Source: Hymenobacter sp. PAMC 26628
Lineage (GTDB): Bacteria > Bacteroidota > Bacteroidia > Cytophagales > Hymenobacteraceae
Reading direction: 5' to 3'
DNA: 64,000 nt
NCBI RefSeq assembly: GCF_001562275.1
Contig: NZ_CP014304.1
Coordinates: 620,001-684,000 of the forward strand
The notes beneath the pieces were generated by a model. It did not search any database, had not been told where the DNA came from, and worked only from the letters and a program-made list of their open reading frames with translations. Numbering within the stretch: the stretch's first letter is position 1; each line of letters starts with the position of its first letter. Shown in pieces: positions 1 through 7,069 of this stretch. The position numbers and the translations under genes were made by a program.

Positions 1-477
1 CAGTTCCTGCATGAAGGCCACGTTGAAGCGGAAAAAGTCAATCAGCTCGCACGCGGCGTCAATCTCGGCCTGGAAGGCGTTCTTGCTCTGGCCCAGCATC
101 GTGGCCGCATTCAGGCGGGCGCGGTAGGGCCCCGCCAGCAGGTCGGCGGCTTTGAGGAAGATGGCGGCGCGGTGCTCCCAGGGCAGGGCGGCCCAGGCCG
201 GGCGGGCGGCCAGCGCCGCGTCGATGGCCTGCGTCACGTGGCCTGCGTCGCCCTCGTGGAAGTGGGCCAGCACGTGCTGGTGGTCGTGGGGCGGGCTCAG
301 GGGCAGGCGGCGGCCGGTGCGCACCGGCTGCCCGCCGATGTGCATCGGAATGTCACGTTCCTGCTGCTTCAATTCCTTCAGCATCTTGATCAACTCCAAC
401 CGCTCGGGCGAATTGGGCGCGTAGCCCTTCACGGGCTCGTTGAGGGGCGTCGGAACGTTAAAAAAGCCGTTGGCCAT
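1..477 (-). CDS. pruA: L-glutamate gamma-semialdehyde dehydrogenase, N-terminal part (partial)
   Basis: This is the first 159 codons of a gene that runs off the left edge of the window. The protein begins MANGFFNVPTPLNEPVKGY and has IPMHIGG near residue 45, both typical of delta-1-pyrroline-5-carboxylate dehydrogenase. That enzyme oxidises glutamate semialdehyde to glutamate with NAD in proline breakdown. The NAD-binding and catalytic Cys/Glu parts lie outside the window. An in-frame ATG two codons upstream (481-483) is a possible alternative start; I chose the inner one because family members start just before the GFFNVP-like motif. The HAD gene at 544-1236 lies upstream on the same strand, so the two could be co-transcribed. 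Family assignment is strong. Confidence 0.9.
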   Translation of the reverse strand, partial: MANGFFNVPTPLNEPVKGYAPNSPERLELIKMLKELKQQERDIPMHIGGQPVRTGRRLPLSPPHDHQHVLAHFHEGDAGHVTQAIDAALAARPAWAALPWEHRAAIFLKAADLLAGPYRARLNAATMLGQSKNAFQAEIDAACELIDFFRFNVAFMQEL

Positions 478-543
478 GATCATGGGGCGTTTTGAAAGCG
501 GGTGGATGGGAAGCCGCAAAGGTAACGGGGCCCCGCCCGCCGG

Positions 544-1236
544 CTACAGAAACGCCCGCAACTCGTCCAGGCTACTGATTTCGTAGGTCACTTGCGCAAA
601 GTGCCGGCGCTTGGCGGGGTTGAAATACACCTGGTCGATGCCCGCGTTGTGGGCCCCCAGCACGTCGCACTCCAGGTTGTCGCCAATCATGAGGCTCTCC
701 GGGGCCCCCGCGCCGGCCGCTTGCAGGGCATGGGCAAACATGCGCGGGTCGGGCTTGAGGTGGCCGCTGTGCTCGGAGGTGATGACCTGGTCGAAATACT
801 GCGCCAAATTAGAAGAGGCCAGCTTGCGGTGCTGCACGTCCTCAAAGCCGTTGGTAATCAGGTGCAGCGTGTACTTGCCGCGCAGGTACGCCAGCGTTTC
901 GTGGGTGTGCGGAAATACGGCCGATTTCTCCGGCAGAATGTCCGTGAACTCGGCCGAGAGGGTGGGGGGCACGTCGGCCTCGGCCACACCCAGCTTGGCC
1001 AGCGTGCGCACGAAGCGCACCTCGCGCAGCTGCGTTTGCGTCACCTTATTGGCCTGGTACAGGCGCCACAAGGCCTGGTTCACGTCGCTGTACACGCGCT
1101 TGAACGTGGGCAAGTCGAAGGTGCCGTGGCGGGCCAGCCCGTGCCGGTCGTAGAGCGTGGTCAGCGTCTCGTCAGCGTTGGTTTCAAAGTCCCACAGCGT
1201 GTGGTCGAGGTCAAAAAACAGGTGCCGGTAAGCCAT
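544..1236 (-). CDS. HAD-superfamily hydrolase, YjjG-type noncanonical pyrimidine nucleotidase
   Basis: This 230-residue haloacid-dehalogenase phosphatase has all the HAD motifs. Motif I is FFDLDHTLWDF near residue 8, with the nucleophile and general-acid aspartates. Motif II is ITNGF near residue 127. The motif III lysine is in GHLKPDPRMF, and motif IV is MIGDNLECDVLGA. The long alpha-helical cap between motifs I and II and the LDHTLWDF start match the YjjG branch, which dephosphorylates noncanonical pyrimidine nucleotides; the substrate here is inferred from family only. The ATG is followed directly by the conserved N-terminus. It lies 17 bp after the small ferredoxin-like gene on the same strand, suggesting one transcript. 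Confidence 0.85.
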   Translation of the reverse strand: MAYRHLFFDLDHTLWDFETNADETLTTLYDRHGLARHGTFDLPTFKRVYSDVNQALWRLYQANKVTQTQLREVRFVRTLAKLGVAEADVPPTLSAEFTDILPEKSAVFPHTHETLAYLRGKYTLHLITNGFEDVQHRKLASSNLAQYFDQVITSEHSGHLKPDPRMFAHALQAAGAGAPESLMIGDNLECDVLGAHNAGIDQVYFNPAKRRHFAQVTYEISSLDELRAFL

Positions 1237-1253
1237 ATATATATAAAGGAAGC

Positions 1254-1577
1254 TTATTCGCTGAGTAGCCGCGATGTGACGATGCGGCCCCCGCCCAAAT
1301 GTTCACGCACAATGGTGGCGCAGTCGGCGGGCTGTACGTCGCCGTAGGTTACGCCGTCGGGGTACACGATAAGGGCCGCGCCATCCCCTTTTTTGCAATG
1401 CTTGCACCGGTCGAGGCAGTCGCACTCCTGCACGGCGTTGCGCCGCTTTTCGCCGTCGGCGGTCCGCACGGTTTTCAAATCCTGGTCCTTAATGGCGTGC
1501 TTCAGGGCCTTGGCCACGTCGCGGCCCACGCTGCTTTTTTGATTAGTGCAAACAAATACTTGGTGTGCGTAAATCAT
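1254..1577 (-). CDS. Small (2Fe-2S) ferredoxin-like protein with thioredoxin-type fold
   Basis: This 107-residue cytoplasmic protein begins MIYAHQVFVCTNQK and has a second cysteine group, ECDCLDRCKHCKKG, around residues 52-62. The spacing of one N-terminal cysteine and later clustered cysteines, followed by VYPDGVTYGDVQ, resembles the thioredoxin-like [2Fe-2S] ferredoxin family (a domain also seen in NuoE-type proteins). Five cysteines are visible, enough for one cluster, but which are ligands cannot be decided by eye. It sits between an ArsR regulator and the HAD phosphatase, all on the minus strand with short gaps. The partner of this electron carrier is unknown. Confidence 0.75.
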   Translation of the reverse strand: MIYAHQVFVCTNQKSSVGRDVAKALKHAIKDQDLKTVRTADGEKRRNAVQECDCLDRCKHCKKGDGAALIVYPDGVTYGDVQPADCATIVREHLGGGRIVTSRLLSE

Positions 1578-1601
1578 CGACTAGCTGAATTTTGGATAAT
1601 G

Positions 1602-2009
1602 CTACTTGGCCGGTGGTGGTGGGGCCCCACCAGTCCAGTGCCGGTTCTGGAGCTTGTAAGCAGCTAACTCACGATTCGACCACAGGGTTTGGTAAATGCG
1701 CTGGTCGTGCAGCAGCTGCGGGTCGCGGGCCATGAACTCGAGGAGCTGCAATACCAAATCCAGGGCTTCGTCCTTTAGGAAGTAGAACATCCAGTTGTCG
1801 AGGCGGCGCACGCTCACCAGGTCGGCGTTCTTCAAGTACGCCAGCTGGCGCGAAGTTTTGGTTTGGGTGAAATCGAGCACCTGTTCGAGGTCGGCTACTA
1901 CCATTTCGCGGTTGCGCCAGAGCAGGTGCAGTATGCGCACGCGGCTTTCGTCGCCGAAGGCTTTAAATATTTGCTGACCGAACGCAACCGTGAAATGTTT
2001 CAAGCGCAT
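1602..2009 (-). CDS. ArsR-family winged-helix transcriptional regulator
   Basis: This 135-residue protein has a winged helix-turn-helix spanning roughly residues 10-85: FKAFGDESRVRILHLL, then VVADLEQVLDFTQTKTSRQL as the recognition region, and VSVRRLDNWMFYFL as the wing. This is the ArsR/SmtB layout. No CxC metal-binding pair is visible on the DNA-binding helix, so it is probably not a metal sensor of the classical ArsR type. It is the first gene of a likely minus-strand group (regulator, ferredoxin-like protein, HAD enzyme) and is divergent from the secreted protein gene at 2112, with about 100 bp between them where it could bind. The ligand is unknown. Confidence 0.85.
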   Translation of the reverse strand: MRLKHFTVAFGQQIFKAFGDESRVRILHLLWRNREMVVADLEQVLDFTQTKTSRQLAYLKNADLVSVRRLDNWMFYFLKDEALDLVLQLLEFMARDPQLLHDQRIYQTLWSNRELAAYKLQNRHWTGGAPPPPAK

Positions 2010-2064
2010 CTGGTGTCTGGAAGCCGGTGCTTGCCGTAAGTTTCCCGTTGCCCTAATATAAGGC

Positions 2065-2092
2065 TTGCCCGGCCTTACTGGTTGTATCTTTG
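2065..2092 (+). promoter_or_regulatory. Bacteroidota-type promoter for the gene at 2112
   Basis: TATCTTTG at 2085-2092 matches the Bacteroidota -7 consensus TAnnTTTG, and a TTG at 2065-2067 stands at a suitable -33 distance. Transcription would begin near 2100, just before the ATG at 2112. This argues against an in-frame upstream start at 2082, which lies inside the promoter. Assigned from the motif only. Confidence 0.5.
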
Positions 2093-2111
2093 CTTACTAG
2101 CCCGCCCACCC

Positions 2112-2804
2112 ATGTCCAATACCAGCCGCCCCCGGGGTTTCTCCTTTACACTCGCTGCCGTGCTGGCGGTGTTCCTGCTGCTGCTGGCCGCGCCCGGGGC
2201 CCAGGCCCAGGGCAAGCGCAAGGTAATTCAGTTTACCGGCATTGTGGCGAGCGGCGACAGCCTGCTGGGCGTGCCCGGGGCTACGGTATACGTGCCCAAG
2301 GCTGGCCGCGGCACGGCCACCAACATCTACGGCTACTTTTCAATGGCCGTGCTGGCCGGCGACAGCATCGTGATTCGCTCGCTGGGCTACGCCAACGAAA
2401 CCGTCAAGATTCCCGCTGACTACCAGCGCGCGAGCTACTCGGTGGTGGTGTCGCTGCGCGAGGATGCCACGGTGCTGCCCGAGGTGCGGGTGTTTCCTTA
2501 CGCCACCGAGCGCGAGTTCAAGGCGGCGTTCCTGGCCATGGCCATCCCGAGCGAGAGCCGCACGCCGGGGGCCGATGCCCTCAACGAGCAGACCATGCGC
2601 CGCATTTTCAACACGTTGCCCATGAGTTCGTCGGCGGCCTACCGCCAAACCATGAGCTTGCAGCAGCAGAACTACAACGCCCGCATGGGCCTGGGCCAGT
2701 CACTGCAAGCCAACAACCCACTCACCAACCCTTTCAGCTGGCTCCAATTCATCAAGCAGGTGAAGAGCGGCGAATTCAAGAAGAAAGAGGGCGTCGATTA
2801 TTAA
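2112..2804 (+). CDS. Secreted carboxypeptidase-regulatory-like domain protein
   Basis: This 230-residue protein starts with a clear Sec signal peptide ending APGAQAQ. One beta-sandwich regulatory-like domain follows (about residues 35-120): GVPGATVYVPKAGRGTATN, YGYFSMAVLAGDSIVIRSLGY and VVVSLRED. In Bacteroidota such domains usually head TonB receptors, but here there is no plug or barrel. The remaining hundred residues are polar and Gln/Asn-rich with no motif I recognise. The product is probably periplasmic or attached to the outer membrane. The ATG at 2112 was preferred over 2082 because it puts the signal peptide at the N-terminus and lies downstream of the promoter. Function unknown. Confidence 0.75.
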   Translation: MSNTSRPRGFSFTLAAVLAVFLLLLAAPGAQAQGKRKVIQFTGIVASGDSLLGVPGATVYVPKAGRGTATNIYGYFSMAVLAGDSIVIRSLGYANETVKIPADYQRASYSVVVSLREDATVLPEVRVFPYATEREFKAAFLAMAIPSESRTPGADALNEQTMRRIFNTLPMSSSAAYRQTMSLQQQNYNARMGLGQSLQANNPLTNPFSWLQFIKQVKSGEFKKKEGVDY

Positions 2805-2817
2805 CGCAGTTTGGGGT

Positions 2818-2873
2818 GAACGGCAGCTGATTATTAAGCCGTTCGATAACCCCTGGGCTATTTTTGGGGTTAT
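2818..2873 (+). terminator. Tandem hairpins between two co-oriented genes
   Basis: Two adjacent stem-loops are visible: GAACGGC/GCCGTTC (2818-2824 with 2838-2844) and ATAACCCC/GGGGTTAT (2846-2853 with 2866-2873). No clear T-run follows, so they may be a weak terminator or an mRNA 3'-end stabiliser. Role inferred only. Confidence 0.35.
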
Positions 2874-2905
2874 AGGAAAGATTTGCTCATTCCTAAACCG
2901 TAGCC

Positions 2906-4276
2906 ATGGACACCAATCTTCCGTTTTCCGATAAGCCGCGGGTCGTTATTGTGGGTTGTGGCTTTGGGGGCCTCCAGCTGGCCAAGGACTTGGCCGGTGC
3001 ACCAGTTCAGGTAGTGGTGGTCGACCGCAACAACTACCACAACTTCCAGCCCCTGCTTTACCAGGTCGCCACGGGGGCCCTGGAGGCCGACAGCATCGCC
3101 TACCCGGTGCGCAAAATCTTCGCGGGCCAGCGCAATTTCTTCTTCCGCTTGGCCGATGTCACGGGCGTAGAATCGACCACCAACACGCTGCATACTAGCG
3201 TGGGCGAGATTCGCTACGACTACCTGGTGCTGGCTACCGGTTCGCTCACCAACTTCTTTGGCATTGAGAGCATTGAGCGCAACGCCATGCAAATCAAGAG
3301 TATTCCGAATGCCTTGAACCTGCGCAGCTTCATCTTTCAGAACTTCGAGAAGGCCTTGCTGACCGCCGACCTGGCCGAGCGCCAGGCCCTGATGAACATC
3401 GTGGTGGTGGGCGGGGGCCCCACGGGCGTCGAAATCAGCGGCTCGCTAGCCGAAATGCGCAAGCACGTGCTGCCCAAAGACTACCCCGAGTTGGACCTGG
3501 GCACGATGCAGATTTTCCTGGTTGAGGCCGGGCCGGCGCTGCTGGGGCCCATGTCGCCGGCGTCGCAGGCCGATGCTGGCCGCTACCTCAACGAATTGGG
3601 GGTGCTGGTGCGGCTCAACACTTCGGTGAAACGCTTTGAGAACTGCAAGGCGTACTATTCTGATACAGAGTTTATTCCGACCGAGAACCTGATTTGGGCG
3701 GCCGGTGTGAACGGCGCGGCCCTGCCCGGCCTGCCCGACGCCGTGGTGACCCGAAATAAGCGCGTGACCGTGAACCAGTGGAACCAAGTGGAGGGCCTGG
3801 CCAACGTGTTTGCCATCGGCGACGTGGCCAACCTCGTAACTGCCGACATGCCCAAGGGCCTGCCCATGCTGGCGCCCGTGGCCCAGCAGCAAGCCTCGTT
3901 GCTGGCCAAGAACCTGGTGCGCCTCACCAAGGGCGAAGCGCCCCAGCCGTTCGAGTACACCAATAAAGGCGTGATGGCCATCGTGAGTCGCAATAAGGCG
4001 GTGGTGGACCTGCCCAAAAACGTGCACTTCAACGGTTTTTTCGGCTGGCTGACGTGGCTTTTTGTGCACTTGATGACGCTGGTGGGCTTCCGCAATAAAG
4101 TAGTGGCCTTCGTCGACTGGGCATTCAGCTACTTCAGCTCCGACCAGGCCCTGCGCCTCATCATCCGTCCCTTCAAGCGCCGCGACATGCGCGACGACCA
4201 GGGCAAACGCACCGCCGAGCACCTCACCGCCACGGCCGAATACAACCCAGGGCCCCCCGCCATTCAGGAGGCGTAA
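2906..4276 (+). CDS. ndh: Type II NADH dehydrogenase (NDH-2)
   Basis: This 456-residue flavoprotein oxidises NADH and passes electrons to membrane quinone without pumping protons. The FAD-binding Rossmann motif is VIVGCGFGGLQLAKDL near residue 15, and the NADH-binding one is IVVVGGGPTGVEISGSLAE near residue 166. The second FAD contact region is VFAIGDVANL near residue 308, with LPMLAPVAQQQASLLAKN following. The quinone/membrane end is WLTWLFVHLMTLVGFRNK with amphipathic helices, as in NDH-2. The length is normal for the family. It is followed by a strong terminator and looks monocistronic. The cell also carries complex I genes (nuoM and nuoN in this window), so this is a second entry point for NADH electrons. 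Confidence 0.92.
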   Translation: MDTNLPFSDKPRVVIVGCGFGGLQLAKDLAGAPVQVVVVDRNNYHNFQPLLYQVATGALEADSIAYPVRKIFAGQRNFFFRLADVTGVESTTNTLHTSVGEIRYDYLVLATGSLTNFFGIESIERNAMQIKSIPNALNLRSFIFQNFEKALLTADLAERQALMNIVVVGGGPTGVEISGSLAEMRKHVLPKDYPELDLGTMQIFLVEAGPALLGPMSPASQADAGRYLNELGVLVRLNTSVKRFENCKAYYSDTEFIPTENLIWAAGVNGAALPGLPDAVVTRNKRVTVNQWNQVEGLANVFAIGDVANLVTADMPKGLPMLAPVAQQQASLLAKNLVRLTKGEAPQPFEYTNKGVMAIVSRNKAVVDLPKNVHFNGFFGWLTWLFVHLMTLVGFRNKVVAFVDWAFSYFSSDQALRLIIRPFKRRDMRDDQGKRTAEHLTATAEYNPGPPAIQEA

Positions 4277-4299
4277 GGCGAAAAGTATAGTTTGTAAAG

Positions 4300-4338
4300 A
4301 GGCCGTCGCGCTGCAATAGCGTGACGGCCTCTTTGTGT
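4300..4338 (+). terminator. Rho-independent terminator after ndh
   Basis: AGGCCGTC (4300-4307) pairs with GACGGCCT (4323-4330), with extra pairing of GCGCT and AGCG in the loop, followed by the T-rich CTTTGTGTCT. It lies 24 bp after the ndh stop and just before the convergent M16 gene end, so it may work in both directions. Confidence 0.7.
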
Positions 4339-4353
4339 CTATCCGTTGGTCTT

Positions 4354-5622
4354 TTATGCCCCCGCCACTACTACTTGCATGGCCTCGGGCGATAAATATT
4401 CCTGGGCCAGGCGCTGGAGCGTGGGGGCGTCGGCAGCTTCGACTTGCCGCACAAACTGGAGGTAGTAATCGGCGGGCAGGCGCATCAGCACCACGTTGCG
4501 GTACTTATCGGCCTGCTCAAATACCGTGGACAAATCGTTGGCAAACTTGCCGAGGGTGTAATTTTTCACCGTTTCCAGCTCGTCGGCCGGAATCAGCTCT
4601 TCCTGTAAGCGCCGCAGCTCGTGCTGGATTTCGGCCACAGCCAGCGGGGCGCTGTCGCCTTGCACATCGGTGCCAATGATAAGGGCTGTGGCCTGCTCTC
4701 GGTTAGTAACGCTGGCCGAAATACCGTAAGTCAAACCCTTGTCTTCGCGGATGTTGCGCATCAGGCGCGAACCGAAGTAGCCACCCAGTACCTTAACCAG
4801 TAGGTTCAGCTGGTGGGTTTCGGGGTGGCGCGGGTTGGGCCAAGGCCGCCCGATTCGCAGCGACGCCTGCAAGCTGCCGGACACCGTTACGTAGTCGTGC
4901 CCAGGCCGGAATGACGTTAGGGTGCCGGCGGCGGCTACTATGGGGGCCTCCGCGGGGCCCTGGCCAAACGTGTCGGCCACCAACTGCCGGTGCCCGTCAA
5001 CGTCGCCGCACAAAAATATTTCAGCTTCGCTCAGCGGGTAGGCCGCTTGGTGAAAGGCCAGCGCATCGGCGCGGGTGAAGGCCGGGAAAGCGGCTTCGTC
5101 AAACAGTTGGCCATAAGGGTGGGCCGTGCCGAACAGGTTTTGGTTGAAGCACTCGGAAGCGCGGTAGCTGGCCTTGCGGCGCTCCACCTGCACGTTTTGC
5201 ACGGTGCGGGTTTTTAGCTGGGCCAGCTCCTGCTCCGGAAAAGAGGGCTGCGTGAGCACCTCGTGCACGAGCGGCAATAGCGTAGGCAGGTGCCGCGTGA
5301 GGCAATACAGCGTGAGCATGGCGCGGTCGGGGCCCGACTCGCAGTCGAGCGACGCGCCATAGAAGGCCACTTCGTCGGCAATTTGGCGGGCAGTGCGGGT
5401 AGCCGTGCCTTCAAGCAGCATCCGGGCCGTGAGCAGGGCCAGGCTGGGCTTGGGCTCAGCAATTTTGCCGGCGGGCAGCACCACTTGCAGGCGTACCACG
5501 GGCTGGGCATCGTTGGTCAGCACGTGGAGGCGGGCAGCATTGGGCAAAGGCATTACCTCCGCCGTGGGCAGGGCCACGCGGGCCAGGGGCTGCAAAGGGG
5601 GGGCAACGGTACGGTCGAGCAT
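4354..5622 (-). CDS. M16-family (pitrilysin-like) protein lacking the zinc-binding motif
   Basis: This 422-residue protein has the two-half M16 fold: an N-terminal lobe (VRLQVVLPAGKIAEPKPSL near residue 40, FYGASLDCESGPDRAMLTLYC) and a C-terminal lobe with RLMRNIREDKGLTYGISAS near residue 295, the conserved Arg/Tyr region. The HxxEH zinc motif expected where the sequence reads LLTARMLLEGT is absent, so it should not cleave peptides alone. Such degenerate subunits pair with a catalytic M16 partner, which is not in this window. I chose the ATG at 5622 (MLDRTVAPP) over 5673 because the upstream extension is unlike the family. No signal peptide is visible. Confidence 0.8.
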   Translation of the reverse strand: MLDRTVAPPLQPLARVALPTAEVMPLPNAARLHVLTNDAQPVVRLQVVLPAGKIAEPKPSLALLTARMLLEGTATRTARQIADEVAFYGASLDCESGPDRAMLTLYCLTRHLPTLLPLVHEVLTQPSFPEQELAQLKTRTVQNVQVERRKASYRASECFNQNLFGTAHPYGQLFDEAAFPAFTRADALAFHQAAYPLSEAEIFLCGDVDGHRQLVADTFGQGPAEAPIVAAAGTLTSFRPGHDYVTVSGSLQASLRIGRPWPNPRHPETHQLNLLVKVLGGYFGSRLMRNIREDKGLTYGISASVTNREQATALIIGTDVQGDSAPLAVAEIQHELRRLQEELIPADELETVKNYTLGKFANDLSTVFEQADKYRNVVLMRLPADYYLQFVRQVEAADAPTLQRLAQEYLSPEAMQVVVAGA

Positions 5623-5683
5623 GTTGGGAAAAGGTAAAAAAGACGAATGGAGAAGGTAAGAGCCGAACGGCACCGCAAAAGTT

Positions 5684-5739
5684 AAAGGGAAGCGCCAAAA
5701 ACCGCGGCCAGTTGGGCGGGCTTTTTAGCGCTTCCCTTT
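5684..5739 (-). terminator. 12-bp inverted repeat after porV
   Basis: AAAGGGAAGCGC (5684-5695) and its exact complement GCGCTTCCCTTT (5728-5739) flank a 32-bp loop just downstream of porV. On the minus strand the hairpin ends in TTT. It probably separates porV from the M16 gene. Confidence 0.45.
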
Positions 5740-5777
5740 CTACACGTTTCTACGCGGATTCGCGGGAAAAAATGGGG

Positions 5778-7013
5778 CTAGTTGTTGGGCGGGGTGCCGC
5801 TGGTGCCGCCCGAGTCACCGTCGAAGGCCTCAGAAAGCTTGTTGAAGTTGAAGTGCAGCGACACGCGGATGGTTTGGGCCAGCGGGTTGGCCTGCGAGTT
5901 GGGCACGAGGTAAGCCCCGTCGATGCCGAACACCTGGTAGCGTACGCCCAGGCCGAAGCTGGCGTACTGGCGGGCCCCCTTGTCGGGGTTTTCGTAGAAG
6001 TAGCCAGCGCGGGCGTATAGCAGGTCGTTGTAGCTGTACTCCAGGCCTCCCGATAGGTTGATTTCCTGCAATTCTTCCTTAAAACCACCCGGCGCGTCGG
6101 AGAACGAGCCCAGGGCCGCGCTGATGATAGATTTTTGGGCTCTGGCAAGGTTTTCGGCCTTGATGCGGTCCCGCTGGGCGGTTTGGGCTGCGCCGGTGCC
6201 GGGCAGCAGGTCCTCGTAGTAAGGCGATGGTACCAGCAGCTTGCTCACGTCGATGGCCAGTGTAATCTTGTTGTACTGGTCGATTTGGCGGGTCAGGGCG
6301 GTGCCCAGCTTTAAGGTGGTGGGCAGGAAGCTGGCGTTTATCGGGTCGGTATAAGTCATCTTATTACCGATGTTGCTGATGGTGGCTCCGAAACCGATGT
6401 TGTAAAGGCCAGTCCCGATGCTCGCGTCCTTGTTGTAATAGGCCCCCACGTCCACGGAAGCGGCGTTGCCGGGCCGGGCGTCGGGGATGCTGCCGCCGGT
6501 GAGGTTGGAGCGAATGTAGCGGGCCGACACGCCCAGGCCAAAGTTCTCGCTCAGCTTCTGGCCGTACGATACGGTGAGGGCGTACTCCTTGGGGTTGAAG
6601 GTGGCGCCCTCGATGTTGTTGGCGTCGCGGTACTGAATCTGGCCCAGGTCGAAGTACATCAGCGAAGCCGCAACAGCCGAGCGCTGGCCCACCTTGGCGT
6701 AGCCCGAGAGATACGAAAGGCCCATGTCGTCGGTGATGCTGCGCAGCCACGGCGTGTACGACGGCGACACCGAGTATTTGTACGGCACAAAGCCCAGCTT
6801 GCCGGCGTTGTAGAACGCCGCGTTGGCGTCGGGCGAGAGGGCCACCCCGGCCTCACCGAGCGCCGCTGAGCGCGAGTCGGGGCTGAGGGTGAGGATGGGC
6901 ACGGCCGTGGTGATGGTTTTAGAGAAATTTTGGGCGTGGGCAGCGGTGGTGCCGCCCAGCAGGGCCGCAAGCAGCGCCAGGCGCCGGGAGGTAACGGGAG
7001 TAGTGAGTTGCAT
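5778..7013 (-). CDS. porV: Type IX secretion outer-membrane shuttle protein PorV
   Basis: This 411-residue outer-membrane protein has a signal peptide (start MQLTTPVTSRRLALLAALLG, cleavage after AHAQ). A mature start follows with AVPILTLSPDSRSAALGEAG and ALSPDANAAFYN, hallmarks of the PorV/LptO family in the FadL-like barrel group. PorV carries folded cargo with C-terminal sorting domains from the SprA translocon to the PorU attachment complex. The strand-rich body includes LSYLSGYAKVGQRSAVAASL, and the C-terminus is IRVSLHFNFNKLSEAF. It lies 57 bp downstream of porU on the same strand, the order seen in gliding Bacteroidota. The ATG at 7013 was chosen over 7049 because it begins the signal peptide. 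Confidence 0.93.
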   Translation of the reverse strand: MQLTTPVTSRRLALLAALLGGTTAAHAQNFSKTITTAVPILTLSPDSRSAALGEAGVALSPDANAAFYNAGKLGFVPYKYSVSPSYTPWLRSITDDMGLSYLSGYAKVGQRSAVAASLMYFDLGQIQYRDANNIEGATFNPKEYALTVSYGQKLSENFGLGVSARYIRSNLTGGSIPDARPGNAASVDVGAYYNKDASIGTGLYNIGFGATISNIGNKMTYTDPINASFLPTTLKLGTALTRQIDQYNKITLAIDVSKLLVPSPYYEDLLPGTGAAQTAQRDRIKAENLARAQKSIISAALGSFSDAPGGFKEELQEINLSGGLEYSYNDLLYARAGYFYENPDKGARQYASFGLGVRYQVFGIDGAYLVPNSQANPLAQTIRVSLHFNFNKLSEAFDGDSGGTSGTPPNN

Positions 7014-7069
7014 AAAGTGAATAAGAATGAGCCGCGAAATCGGCCACAAAGGAAACGTATTAAATTGGA

